Shown here in pieces: positions 1 to 9,185 of a DNA stretch of 20,098 bases. The first letter of the stretch is position 1. Each line of letters begins with the position of its first letter. Under the pieces are notes generated by a model. The model saw only the letters and a list, made by a program, of their open reading frames with translations. It was not told the DNA's origin and searched no databases. The stretch is from the NCBI GenBank assembly GCA_016708265.1, contig JADJGA010000013.1, positions 1 through 20,098 on the forward strand, written 5' to 3'. Both the position numbers and the translations under genes were made by a program. The stretch is from Saprospiraceae bacterium (GTDB lineage: Bacteria; Bacteroidota; Bacteroidia; Chitinophagales; Saprospiraceae).

Positions 1-1
1 C

Positions 2-883
2 TGGGAGATAAAAGCTACCAGACCTGATTGTATAATCTTCAATCAGTTTGATGAATTCGGAAATGCAGCCTGGCATTATAATACAACCGGAAAAGCAATA
101 GAGGAGGTTTTCAATGAAATAAAAAGCAAAGACAGCAAACTTGCAGCCTACATTTCAGCAACAGGCTCTGCCGGAACAATTGCAGCAGGTGATTATCTGA
201 GAACCTTTGCTCCGCATATTAAAGTTGTTGCTTGTGAAGCCCTGCAGTGCCCTACCCTTTTGATGAATGGATTTGGAGGACACAGGATTGAAGGAATCGG
301 TGATAAACATGTTCCATGGGTTCATAATGTTAAAAATACTGATGTCATTACGGCTATTGATGATGAAGATTGTATGAGAATTTTCAGGCTGTTTAATGAA
401 AAAGAAGGACATAACTATCTTAAATCATGCGGAATTTCGCAAGAGGTGATCGACAACCTGCATTTAATAGGGATATCAGGCATTGGAAATATTCTTTCAG
501 CTATTAAAACTGCTAAGTATTACGAAATGACAGGCGAAGATGTAATATTTTCGATAGCCACCGATTCTGCTGAGATGTATCGATCCCGCCTCGACGAATT
601 AAATGAGGAAAAGGGCAGGTATTCTGAAATACAGGCAGTTAAGGATTTTGAAAAATGCATATATGGCACCACAGCTGATACAATGAAAGAGTTAGGCTAC
701 AATGACAGAAAAGCAATTCACAATTTAAAATATTTCACTTGGATTGAACAACAAGGCAAAGAAGTTGAAGATCTGAATCAGCTATGGTATGACAGGAATA
801 TCTGGTCTCAACTCTTTAATCAGGTTGACAGGTGGGATGAGATGATCAGGGAGTTTAATGAAAGAACAGGGTTAGTGAAATGA
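2..883 (+). CDS. Fold-type II PLP-dependent lyase, C-terminal part (5' end outside window)
   Basis: This reading frame is open from base 2 and ends at a TGA at 881-883. About 293 residues are present; the true start and the PLP-binding lysine lie upstream. A glycine-rich phosphate-binding loop (SATGSAGTIAAGDYL, about residues 49-63 of the visible part) marks the cysteine synthase/tryptophan synthase-beta fold. The C-terminus is helical and Trp-rich (YFTWIEQQGK). The exact reaction cannot be read from sequence. Its position at the head of a purine-degradation gene set suggests it removes ammonia from a small amino acid, possibly in the place of the diaminopropionate ammonia-lyase YgeX, but this is inference. 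It is followed after 67 bp by a second PLP enzyme on the same strand. The visible part has no frameshift. Confidence 0.8.
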   Translation, partial: WEIKATRPDCIIFNQFDEFGNAAWHYNTTGKAIEEVFNEIKSKDSKLAAYISATGSAGTIAAGDYLRTFAPHIKVVACEALQCPTLLMNGFGGHRIEGIGDKHVPWVHNVKNTDVITAIDDEDCMRIFRLFNEKEGHNYLKSCGISQEVIDNLHLIGISGIGNILSAIKTAKYYEMTGEDVIFSIATDSAEMYRSRLDELNEEKGRYSEIQAVKDFEKCIYGTTADTMKELGYNDRKAIHNLKYFTWIEQQGKEVEDLNQLWYDRNIWSQLFNQVDRWDEMIREFNERTGLVK

Positions 884-950
884 AAAATGAAAAATGAAAA
901 ATAGTAATTAGTAATTAGTAATTTTTAAATAGTAATTCGTAAATTAATTA
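884..950. repeat. AT-rich short-word repeat between the two PLP genes
   Basis: The gap between the two PLP-enzyme genes is built from repeated words: GAAAAAT copies, then AGTAATT three times in tandem, a spacer, AGTAATT again and CGTAAATT. The same word family recurs near 4810-4825. No promoter or terminator was recognised inside it. Confidence 0.75.
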
Positions 951-2179
951 ATGACATTAAAATTCAAATACCTTTGTACAGATTGCGGATCAGAATACAG
1001 TAATTCTGAAATAATGTATCTTTGTCCTGCATGTAATGCTTTGAATGCTGGTGAAATCCCACCAAAAGGAGTTCTTAAAACGATTTATGATTATGATAAT
1101 TTAAAAAATACTGATTTCAGTACTCTTAAGAAAAGTAGTTTTATACCTTTGATGCCCTTTGAAAAAAAGGATAGTCTTCCAAATATGAGGATTGGCAATA
1201 CACCTCTTTATGAGATCAATAAAATAGATGGCAGGGATTTCGGGTTTAAAATATTTTTAAAAGATGATTCCCAAAACCCTACTTATTCATTTAAAGACAG
1301 GGCTTCAGCTACTGTATCTGCATATGCAAAGGAAAATGCAATAAAAACCATTATCACTGCATCTACAGGCAATGCCGGGTCATCTCTGGCAGGAATCTGT
1401 GCTTCACAGGAACAGAGAGCTGTAATTCTTGTGCCGGAATCAGCACCTCTGGCTAAACTCACCCAGATCCTCATGTATGGTGCAGTGTTGATCCCTGTCA
1501 AAGGCAACTATGATGATGCTTTTGATCTTAGCATCGAAGCAACAAAGGAATTTGGCTGGTACAACAGGAATACTGCATTTAATCCACTGACAATTGAAGG
1601 AAAAAAACAGTCTCTTTTGAATTATTTGACCAACTGGATTTTAATATTCCTGACAGGATCTTTGTTCCTGTGGGTGACGGGTGTATAATTTCAGGAGTAT
1701 ATAAAGGATTCGAAGATCTGCTGGAATTAGGAATAATAGAAAGAATGCCAGTAATTGTAATGGTACAATCAGAAAAAAGTGACAATCTGATCAGAAATAT
1801 TAATTCCTCCGAATTTAAAATTAAGCAGGCAACAACTATTGCAGATTCCATTTCGGTTGATATTCCAAGGAATTTTTATATGACAAAACATTTTATCAAT
1901 AAATATAAAGGTGAATATCTGACTGTCTCTGATGATGAAATACTTGAAGCCTCGAGAATTCTGTCAAGAAATACAGGTCTGTTCTCTGAACCTGCAGCAA
2001 GCGCTGCATTTGCAGGAGTAATGTCATATAAAAAAATGAATAAACTTCCTGATAGATCTAAAAATGTCGTTTTACTGACAGGTAGCGGTTTAAAAGACCT
2101 GAACTCAGTCAAAAAAATCCTCAATATCCCCGATTCAATTGAACCTGATATACGTAATTTAAAAAAATTAATGAGATGA
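951..2179 (+). CDS. Threonine synthase-like PLP enzyme (frameshifted at an A run)
   Basis: The protein of about 409 residues is split into 951-1688 and a downstream frame that stays open to the TGA at 2177-2179. The N-terminus has two CxxC pairs (CTDC, CPAC), a zinc-ribbon-like lead seen in many threonine synthases. SFKDRA near residue 115 carries the PLP lysine, and STGNAGSS is the phosphate loop. After the shift the chain continues as VPVGDGCIISGVYKG, and the fold runs on to LLTGSGLKD. The break lies in seven A residues at 1601-1607; one extra A restores the frame. The run also forms A AAA AAA in the phase a -1 ribosomal slip would need, but a sequencing error is more likely. Its stop overlaps the next start (ATGA), so it is probably translationally coupled to the hydroxylase. 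In this neighbourhood it may act on a purine-derived amino acid and not in threonine synthesis (inference). Confidence 0.8.
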
Positions 2180-4733
2180 TCTTTTTCATTTTAAACGGCA
2201 AAACAGTAAATTATGAAGGAGACCCAGAAAGAACATTACTTGATTTTCTGAGATTGGACCTGCATATCACTTCTCCCAAAGACGGTTGTTCAGGGCAGGC
2301 AACCTGCGGGGCATGTACGGTTGAAATCGATAAAAAGGCCAAATTAGCCTGTGCTATTAAAATGAAAAAACTGGAGGGAACAGAAGTTCTCACTATGGAA
2401 GGCTTTCCGGAATATGTGAGGGATACCATAGCCAAAGCTTATGTTAATAAAGGAGCAGTCCAGTGTGGTTTTTGTACTCCCGGTTTTATCAGCCGTACAA
2501 AAATACTCCTCCAGGAAAATCCGAATCCAACTTTGCAGGAAATTCAGAATGCGCTGAAACAACATCTTTGCAGATGCACCGGATATAAAAAAATAGAAGA
2601 AGCTATCCTTCTTGCTGCAGAAAAAATCAGAAACAATGAACAGCTTGAGATAACAAAAACTTCCGGCAAAATAGGGATCTCTCATCCAAAATATAATTCC
2701 TATGAAACCGCAGTCGGGAAACACAATTTTGTTGATGATATTTATCTAGACGAAATGCTGTTTGCCGCATTGAAATTCAGCGACCATCCAAAGGCTAAAA
2801 TATTGATTATCAATACAGAGAAAGCATCACAACTTGAAGGAGTTCACAGGATTTTCACTGCTGGGGATATTCCCGGAGAAAGAAAGGTCGGACTTATTTA
2901 TCAGGACTGGCCGGTTATGATCGGTACAGGAGAAACTACTCATTATATCGGAGATGTGATAGCAGGGGTTGTTGCTGATTCTGATGAAATCGCGAGGAAA
3001 GCATTAAGTCTTATCAATATTGAATATGAAGTTTATAGTCCGGTAAGCGATGTGTTTTGGCTATAGAAGGAGAAAGAGTACATCCTGACAAACCAAATAA
3101 TTTCAATACTACGAAATTCACAACTGGAAATGCTGACGATGCGCTCCTGAATTCAAAATACAGATCCGGTGATTTTTATCAGACTCAGAGGGTTGAACAT
3201 GCTTTCCTTGAAAAAGAGGCTGCGATAGCGATCCCTGCCGGAATAGGAGGAATAGAGCTATTAAGCCAGAGTCAGGGAGTCTATGAAGACAGGAGACAGA
3301 TAGCTATGATCCTTGGCATTCCGGAGGAGCATGTCAGGGTGACTTTAGTGCCAAACGGAGGTGGGTTCGGAGGCAAGGAAGACCTGAGCATACAGGGACA
3401 AACAGCTTTGTTTGCTTTTTTGCTTCAAAAGCCTGTTAAAATAACCCTGACAAGGGAAGAATCTATCAGACTGCATCCGAAACGACATCCGGTTTTCATG
3501 GAAATGGAACTGGGAGCTGATGAAAACGGAAAATTGACAGCACTTAAACTAAGAGCTACAGGTGACACAGGAGCATATGCTTCAGTCGGCACAAAAGTAA
3601 TGGAACGGGTTGCAGGTCATGCAGCCGGAGGTTATTTTATACCTGTAGTTGATATTGAAGCGAAGACCGTTTACACCAATAACATCCCAAGCGGTGCAAT
3701 GCGTGGTTTTGGTGCAAACCAGGTGACTTTTGCACTTGAAAGCTGTATCGATGATATTTGCAGGCAGGCAGGATTTGACCGATGGAAATTCAGGTATGAT
3801 AATGCTTTGACCGATGGTTTAATGACCTGCACAGGACAAAAAGTCTTTGGAGTCGGGATCAGGGCATGTCTTGAAGCGATCAAAGACGATTTTTACAATT
3901 CCAGGTATGCAGGTTTAGCATGTGGGATCAAGAATTCAGGAGTCGGAAACGGAATGATTGATGAATCAAAGGTCATTATTGAAATCAAGTCAAAGGATAA
4001 AATAATCATCAGGCATGGATGGACTGAGATGGGTCAGGGTGTTCACAATATGGCATTGCAGACTTTATGTGAAGAGACTGGCATTTCTCCCGGAATAATT
4101 GAGGTACAGGTCGATACAGAAGCTCAGTTAAAAACAGGGATGACAACTTCATCGAGGGCAACGGCACTGCTAGGACTTGCTATAATCAATGCATCAAAGG
4201 CAATGAAAAAAGATCTGGAAGCCCAAAGTCTGGATGAATTGTCAGGTAAATCATATTTCGGTCAATTCACCTGCGACTGGACAACAAAACCCGGAGTTAC
4301 TGACAGAGAACCTGTGATACATTATTCATACGGTTATGCAGCACAGCTATGCATTCTGGATGATAGCGGCAAGATCAAAAAAATGATAGCTGCTCATGAT
4401 GCCGGTAAAATAATGAATCCGATGCTTTTTGAAGGCCAGATAGAAGGTGGTGTTCACATGGGTCTTGGTTATGCCCTAACTGAAGATCTGCCTATGAAAG
4501 ATGGATTCCTGTTAAGTGACAGGATGAAAGACCTTCAGGTATTGAGAGCACATGAAACTCCTGAAATCATAGTCCGGGGAGTTGAAGTGAAAGATGCTGT
4601 CGGACCATACGGAGCAAAAGGCATAGGAGAAATAGGACTTGTACCTACTGCTGCTGCTGTAGCCAATGCTTTCACAGCTTTCGATGGAGTAAAAAGGACG
4701 AAGCTACCACTGATCAGGAAAATTGACAATTGA
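2176..4733 (+). CDS. xdhD: Selenium-linked xanthine dehydrogenase-type molybdenum hydroxylase, fused Fe-S and Mo domains (frameshifted)
   Basis: This enzyme would hydroxylate purines such as xanthine or hypoxanthine in the cytoplasm. Residues 1-160 are the two [2Fe-2S] domains: a ferredoxin-type set C38, C44, C47, C59, then CGFC and CRC. A molybdopterin domain follows, with GGGFGGKED, AMRGFGANQ, WTEMGQG and, near the C-terminus, GAKGIGEIGL holding the conserved catalytic-type glutamate. There is no FAD domain. The roughly 850-residue fused layout fits the family that includes E. coli XdhD, known for a labile selenium cofactor and not selenocysteine. The frame is broken at TTTT 3055-3058: 2176-3066 ends early and the rest is open to the TGA at 4731-4733. 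One extra T gives DVFLAIEGE. The start overlaps the previous stop by four bases. Confidence 0.85.
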
Positions 4734-5061
4734 AAATTGAAAGTGAAGAATAGAGAATCTGTTGTCGGTTAATCTGTTGTCGGTTGTCTGACTGTCAGTT
4801 TAAATTGAAAATTCGTAATTCGTAATTTAAGAAACTTTTCACTTTTAACTATTAACTTTTAACTCAAAAAAATGGATAATTGAAAATGAACAGTGATCAG
4901 TAAACTGTGAAAAGTGAAAAAACTTGCCCCTAAGAATTATAATTGTTCAATATTATATTTGTTTCGCATCTTTGGCCTTTGCGTGAAAAACCACAAGTGC
5001 TAATTTGTATTGAAAGGAACAAAACTTTAAAATATAATGTTTTTAAAATAAATTCTGTATT
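4734..5061. repeat. Gene-free stretch rich in low-complexity repeat words
   Basis: No coding signal was seen in these 328 bp. The first half holds TTGAAAATTGAAA words, a perfect tandem duplication, TCGTAATTCGTAATT, and ACTTTTCACTTTTAACTATTAACTTTTAACT. The middle has AACAGTGATCAGTAAACTGTGAAAAGTGAAAA. GCCTTTGCGTGA at 4975-4986 recurs exactly near 18300. These words are shared with the junctions at 9071-9185 and 10371-10459. The last 60 bp before the antitoxin gene are plain AT-rich sequence with no clear TAnnTTTG box. Confidence 0.75.
4756..4785. repeat. Perfect tandem duplication of a 15-bp unit
   Basis: AATCTGTTGTCGGTT occurs twice back to back (4756-4770 and 4771-4785), followed by the related GTCTGACTGTC. 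It lies 23 bp after the stop of the molybdenum hydroxylase gene. No function is apparent; it may be a recent slip duplication within the intergenic repeat tract. Confidence 0.85.
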
Positions 5062-5301
5062 ATGACAGCGATAGAACTTAAGAAAAGAATAATTGATAAG
5101 ATTCAGCTAATAGAAAATGAAGACCTTTTGAAAGAGACTTACCGGCTTATAGATATTGAACTCGAAGATATTGAATCACCTTATGTTCTATCAGCAGAAA
5201 TGAACAATGCTGTATCCGAGGCCAGAAATCAGATCAAAAAAGGAGATTTTTTAACACACAATCAGGCAAATGAACAGATTGAGGAATGGTTAGACAAATA
5301 A
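5062..5301 (+). CDS. Small antitoxin of a RelE/ParE-type toxin-antitoxin pair
   Basis: The 79-residue acidic, largely helical protein ends in GDFLTHNQANEQIEEWLDK, a C-terminal pattern common in Bacteroidota antitoxins paired with RelE/ParE toxins. The family call rests mainly on size, charge, that C-terminus and the overlapping partner. The toxin start at 5286 lies inside this gene, giving a 16-base overlap and implying translational coupling. The antitoxin reads through intact, whereas the toxin has an in-frame stop. The pair sits between the hydroxylase and ssnA, splitting the catabolic gene run, and has repeat-rich DNA on its left side, which fits a later insertion. The DNA contact domain is not obvious. 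Confidence 0.7.
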   Translation: MTAIELKKRIIDKIQLIENEDLLKETYRLIDIELEDIESPYVLSAEMNNAVSEARNQIKKGDFLTHNQANEQIEEWLDK

Positions 5302-5579
5302 TTTGGGCTAAATGAGCTCAACAAGATAGAGAAGCCATACTCTTGTATTGGAATGAACGAAATAAATCTAAAGTTTACAGCAAAAAATTAAACAGGCTTT
5401 TCATTCAAGCAGTAGAAATATTAGCAAATTATCCGCAATTAGGTAGAAAAACTGATAATGAGAAAGCAAGAATTAAAATCGTAAAAGATTATTTTCTAAT
5501 ATATGAATTTGATGATAAAGAATTAAGGATACTATCAATATTTGATACAAGACAAGACCCTGCTAAGTTAAAAAAATAA
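5286..5579 (+). pseudogene. RelE/ParE-family toxin with an in-frame TGA at codon 10
   Basis: Read from the ATG at 5286, the frame gives MVRQIIWAK, then TGA at 5313-5315, then AQQDREAILLYWNERNKSK and on to an end at 5577-5579. All of this is in one frame, about 97 codons. The pattern (IIW start, DREAILLYW helix, NYPQLGRK, a basic strand RIKIVKDYFLIYEF, ILSIFDTRQDP end) fits the RelE/ParE fold of ribosome- or gyrase-targeting toxins. The stop could come from CGA (Arg) or TGG (Trp) by one base change. Unlike most breaks here it is not a homopolymer slip. Initiation at TTG 5343 would give a shortened 78-residue product missing the first helix segment. A sequencing substitution cannot be excluded. 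Confidence 0.7.
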
Positions 5580-5736
5580 TTGATTTAAAACAAGAGCAAA
5601 AAAATATTGAGGTTTCTACTAAATCAAGCCATCTGTCTCATTGTTTGCCTGACAAAAGTGGATAAGATTGAGTGTATTCAAAATCATTAAATATGATATG
5701 CTTGATTATACTTTTCTAATTTTGATTAAATAGGCT

Positions 5737-5744
5737 TATCTTTG
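5737..5744 (+). promoter_or_regulatory. Candidate Bacteroidota -7 box upstream of ssnA
   Basis: TATCTTTG matches the TAnnTTTG -7 element of the Bacteroidota primary sigma factor and lies 22 bases before the ssnA ATG. No good TTTG -33 element is present at the usual 19-21 base spacing, although TTTG occurs 12 bases upstream at 5721-5724. It would give the ssnA segment its own promoter, separate from the toxin-antitoxin pair. Confidence 0.45.
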
Positions 5745-5766
5745 TGTTTGTTTTAATATTGCAGAA

Positions 5767-6796
5767 ATGATCTATTTAAAAAACGCAACTTACATAGACT
5801 GGAAAACACTTGAGTTCATAAAAACCGATATTATTGTCGGACAAGGTGTAGAAAGCAAAATTTCATTCCAGTCTGATAATGAATTACCGCTACATGATAA
5901 AGATAGTAAAATAATAGATTGTAAGGGTAAATACGTCACAAAATCATTTGCCGTCGGGCATCACCATGCATATTCCTCACTTGCAAGGGGAATGGGAGCA
6001 CCAAAAAAAAATCCTGCCAATTTTCTTGAAATACTTCAGTACATCTGGTGGAATCTTGACAAATGCCTTGATGAAGAGATGGTCAGGTACAGTGCCCTGA
6101 CAACAGCAATGGCTTGTGCAAAAGCCGGATCCACATTTGTGATCGACCATCATGCATCACCAACCTTTGTCCATAATTCACTTCAAACTATTGCTAAAGC
6201 ATTTGATGAAGTCGGAGTATCACATCTGCTGTGTTATGAGATAACTGATCGCGATGGACTGGAAATAGCAGAAAAAGGACTTGAAGAAACAGATTTTTAT
6301 TTACAAAAAAACCAGGGACTCGTAGGGCTGCATGCTTCATTTACAGTTGGGGATGAGACCTTAACAAGTGCCGTTGATTTGATGAAAAAACATGATTCAG
6401 GCATCCATATTCATGTAGCTGAAGACCTTGCTGATCAGGATCATTGCATAAAAAATCATGGCAAAAGAGTGGTTAACAGACTAAATGATTCTGGTGTTCT
6501 GGAATCCTGCATATCAGAGATTCAGAAATGTACATCGCTATCTCGGCAACAATCATTATTCAGGAGATGCAGACAACAATCTTGTCGTATTGGACTATGA
6601 CTCACCTACTGAATTCAATTCATCCAATTTTTTAGGTCATTTCCTGTTTGGTATTAATTCAAATCATATAAAACATGTTATTTCGGATGGAAGATTGATC
6701 CTGGAAAACAGACAGATCACCACTACTGATGAAAATGAAATACTTGAACGATCAAGGAAATTATCAGTGAAGCTGTGGGAAAGGATGAGGAAATGA
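5767..6796 (+). pseudogene. ssnA: SsnA-type aminohydrolase with large internal losses
   Basis: SsnA belongs to the metal-dependent amidohydrolase (chlorohydrolase/guanine deaminase-like) superfamily and is part of anaerobic purine degradation. Residues 1-247 read cleanly in frame, with the metal motif VGHHHAYSSLARGM and the later HIHVAED. The normal C-terminus reappears in another frame (SGDADNNLVVLDYDSPTE to KLWERMRK, end 6796). Only about 343 codons are left, against about 440 in E. coli SsnA. The junction at 6510-6560 keeps one remnant in a third frame (IRDSEMYIA). One gap of roughly 16 residues, where the third metal-binding His is expected, and one of roughly 80 residues, where the catalytic Asp is expected, therefore appear lost. 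As sequenced it could not be an active enzyme. Deletion in the genome or loss during assembly are both possible. Confidence 0.8.
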
Positions 6797-7040
6797 AAGG
6801 TAGAATGGTAGAAAGGTGGGAAGGTTACTATGCAGGAAAGTTTGCTTATAGGATGTGAATGATTATGTTAATAACCAGGTCAATCAAGATTAGTTTTTTT
6901 TGTGAATCTTTTTGCTTTTGAGTCTTAGTGGCTATTTATCAAATTCATATAATTTCCGACCATTGATTCACGTAAATCTCTAATAATTATTAAAATATAA
7001 TTCTTTGACTACATTATCAGAACCTAAATATCCCATCTTT

Positions 7041-7054
7041 GTTAAATGTTTAAC
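7041..7054. promoter_or_regulatory. Perfect 6-bp inverted repeat near a possible promoter
   Basis: GTTAAATGTTTAAC is a perfect inverted repeat (six-base arms, two-base centre) 32 bases before the ATG at 7087. It abuts CATCTTTG (7034-7041), which differs from the TAnnTTTG box by one base, so it would cover a likely transcription start. It could be a repressor site or chance in AT-rich DNA. Confidence 0.3.
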
Positions 7055-7086
7055 AGAATCAGAATGATCACAATCAGTTAGTGCAA

Positions 7087-7710
7087 ATGGAAAATTCAGT
7101 GATACAATATTTCGGTTATGCAGCATCGGTTATCATCGCTATATCAATGATGATCAGTTCGATTGTGAAATTCCGATGGGTCAATCTGATCGGTGCATTG
7201 ATCTTTTCTGTTTATGGGTTTACATTCGGAGCTTACCCTGTAGGTATATTGAATGGTTTTATTGTACTTGTTGATCTTTATTACCTGTCGAAGATATACA
7301 GTAAAAAAGAATTATTTGAAACTCTTGAAATCAGTCAGGATAACAAATATCTGCCACGTTTTCTCGAATTTCATAAGGCTGAAATACAGAAGTTCTTCCC
7401 TGGTTTTGTATTTGATCCTGAAGAAAAATATATCAGTTTTTTCATTCTGAGAAATATGGCAGTAGCAGGAGTCTTCCTGGCTAAAAACAAGAATAATGAC
7501 ACGTTAATTGTAGATCTTGATTATGTCATACCTCAATACCGTGATTATAAAAATGGTAAACATATCTACCTGAGGGTTATGAACAAATTTATGAGAAACG
7601 GATTTAAAAAAGTCCTTGCCTCTGGGAATAGCAAAAAATATGCCCAATATCTTAAAAAACAGGGATTCTCGGAGTTACAGGATGGCCTTTATGAAAAAAA
7701 TCTGTTCTGA
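7087..7710 (+). CDS. YgjV-like membrane protein fused to a GNAT-like cytoplasmic domain
   Basis: The protein has about 207 residues from ATG 7087; a GTG at 7081 would add two. Residues 1-80 form three hydrophobic helices (around FGYAASVIIAISMMISSIV, WVNLIGALIFSVYGF and VGILNGFIVLVDLYYL), resembling small YgjV-type or PQ-loop-like inner-membrane proteins. Residues 90-207 are soluble, with alternating strands and helices and the late motif YAQYLKKQGFSEL, which resembles the end of GNAT acetyltransferase domains; the acetyl-CoA loop is weak. It ends three bases before the hydantoinase ATG, so the two are very probably co-transcribed. Its role is unknown. A part in uptake or sensing for the purine pathway is inference from position only. 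Confidence 0.6.
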   Translation: MENSVIQYFGYAASVIIAISMMISSIVKFRWVNLIGALIFSVYGFTFGAYPVGILNGFIVLVDLYYLSKIYSKKELFETLEISQDNKYLPRFLEFHKAEIQKFFPGFVFDPEEKYISFFILRNMAVAGVFLAKNKNNDTLIVDLDYVIPQYRDYKNGKHIYLRVMNKFMRNGFKKVLASGNSKKYAQYLKKQGFSELQDGLYEKNLF

Positions 7711-7713
7711 ATT

Positions 7714-9070
7714 ATGGAATTGCTGATAAAAAACGGAACCATAATAAATGCTTACAGGACAGAAAAAGCAGATATTTTCATAAAAAATGGAAAAATCGCT
7801 TTTATAAGGGCCAATATTGATATTCCTAAAAATGTAAAGGTGCTAAATGCTGAGGGTAAGTTTCTAATTCCGGGAGGGATTGATCCACACGTTCATATGC
7901 ATCTGCCTGTGCCAGGAGGATTTTCAAGCGATGATTTTTATTCCGGCAGCAGGGCGGCAATTTTTGGTGGCACCACTACCCTGCTGGATTTTGTCACTCC
8001 TTATAAATCACAGTCTTTGGTTGAAGCATTACATCAAAGAAAAAATGAAGCTGAGCATCGGTCACAGATTATTCATTCCATGTCAGTCCGGTTGACTGGC
8101 ATCATGGTATAGAAGAGGAAATTGCTCAATGTATTGCGGAAGGTATAAGTTCATTCAAGGTTTATCTCGCGTATCTCGATACCGTCGGGTTAAATGCGGA
8201 TGTTTTCGAAAAAGTATTGAAAACGGTTGGCAGGCTTGGTGGAATGGTAACTATTCATTGTGAAACAGGAAAAGAAATTGAAGAAAAAAGAACTGAATTC
8301 TATGATAAAGGTTTTAATAAACCTTCATATCATCCACTATCCAGGCCACCTGAAGCCGAAGCAAATGCTGTAAAATCAGCTATTGCACTTGCCGGCCAAT
8401 ATAATTGCCCTATATACATAGTTCATGTTTCAACTAAAGAGTCTCTAAAATATATTGAACAGTCTAAAAATGCGGGACAAGCCGTTTTTGCCGAAACCTG
8501 CCCACAGTATTTGCTCCTCGAAGACTCGAGGTACCAGGGATCATTTGAAGATACATCACCGTATGTGATGAGCCCACCTTTACGAAAAAAAGAAGATAAT
8601 GAAGCATTGTGGGAAGCTCTGAATTCAGGACTGATAGATACTGTCGGAACAGATCACTGCCCGTTTACACTTGAACAAAAATACAAGGGGAAAGATGATT
8701 TCAGGAAGATACCAAATGGAGCCGGAGGAGTTGAACACAGACTTGAATTGCTTTAGACATATGGTATACTGAATGATAAAATATCATTGAACAAATGGGT
8801 AGAACTTTGCAGTACAAAACCCGCAGAATTGTTTGGATTGAAATCCAAAGGAAAAATCGAAGTCGGAATGGATGCCGATATAGTTATCTGGGATCCTGAA
8901 CCAGAAAATGTAATTTCATCAAAAACTCACCACCAGAAAACTGACATTAATATTTATGAAAGCTTCAAAACCAGGGAAAAGCTGAAACTGTGATCAGAAA
9001 TGGTGAAATGGTAATTGAGAATAGTGAAATATTGCCTGAATTATCAAAGGGTAGTTTTATAAGAAGGTAG
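7714..9070 (+). pseudogene. hyuA: D-hydantoinase/dihydropyrimidinase-type amidohydrolase, three interruptions
   Basis: This cyclic amidohydrolase would open a hydantoin- or dihydropyrimidine-like ring made from purines. The repaired length of about 452 residues is normal. Metal-site features are all present: DPHVHMHL (HxH), SSFKVYLAY (bridging lysine), TIHCETG, IYIVHVSTKES and VGTDHCPF (Asp). The frame breaks near 8086, a one- or two-base shift after HSMS with the chain resuming as PVDWHHGIEEEI. An in-frame TAG at 8754-8756 sits in HRLELL*TYGIL, where Tyr is the likely original. A final one-base loss in GGGAAAA (8974-8980) hides the true C-terminus ETVIRNGEMVIENSEILPEL, which ends at TAG 9068-9070. 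Visible open pieces are 7714-8112, 8217-8756 and 8787-8993. The gene follows the membrane protein by three bases. Confidence 0.85.
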
Positions 9071-9185
9071 GTCAAGTCGGCAGTCAGCAGTCCGCAGAAG
9101 ATTTAACTACTTTTATCCTTTCAATTTTTAACTATTACCATGTAACTATTAACTTTTCACTTTTAACTTTTCACTATCTTTTCAC
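9071..9185. repeat. Repeat-rich junction between convergent hyuA and ygeW
   Basis: Between the two converging genes is a run of pyrimidine-rich words (TTTTTAACTATTA, TAACTATTAACTTTTCACTTTTAACTTTTCAC) in the same family as 4830-4865. It is preceded by GTCGGCAGTCAGCAGTCCGCAG. No GC-rich hairpin with a T tract was recognised, so the transcription stop between the genes is not identified. Confidence 0.7.

Noticed and set aside
155..412. Antisense reading frame over the first PLP gene
   Set aside because: It lies wholly opposite a conserved gene and its translation resembles no family.
5313..5315. TGA read as Trp or selenocysteine
   Set aside because: Other genes in the window end at TGA (883, 2179, 4733), and no SECIS-like structure or selenocysteine context was recognised.
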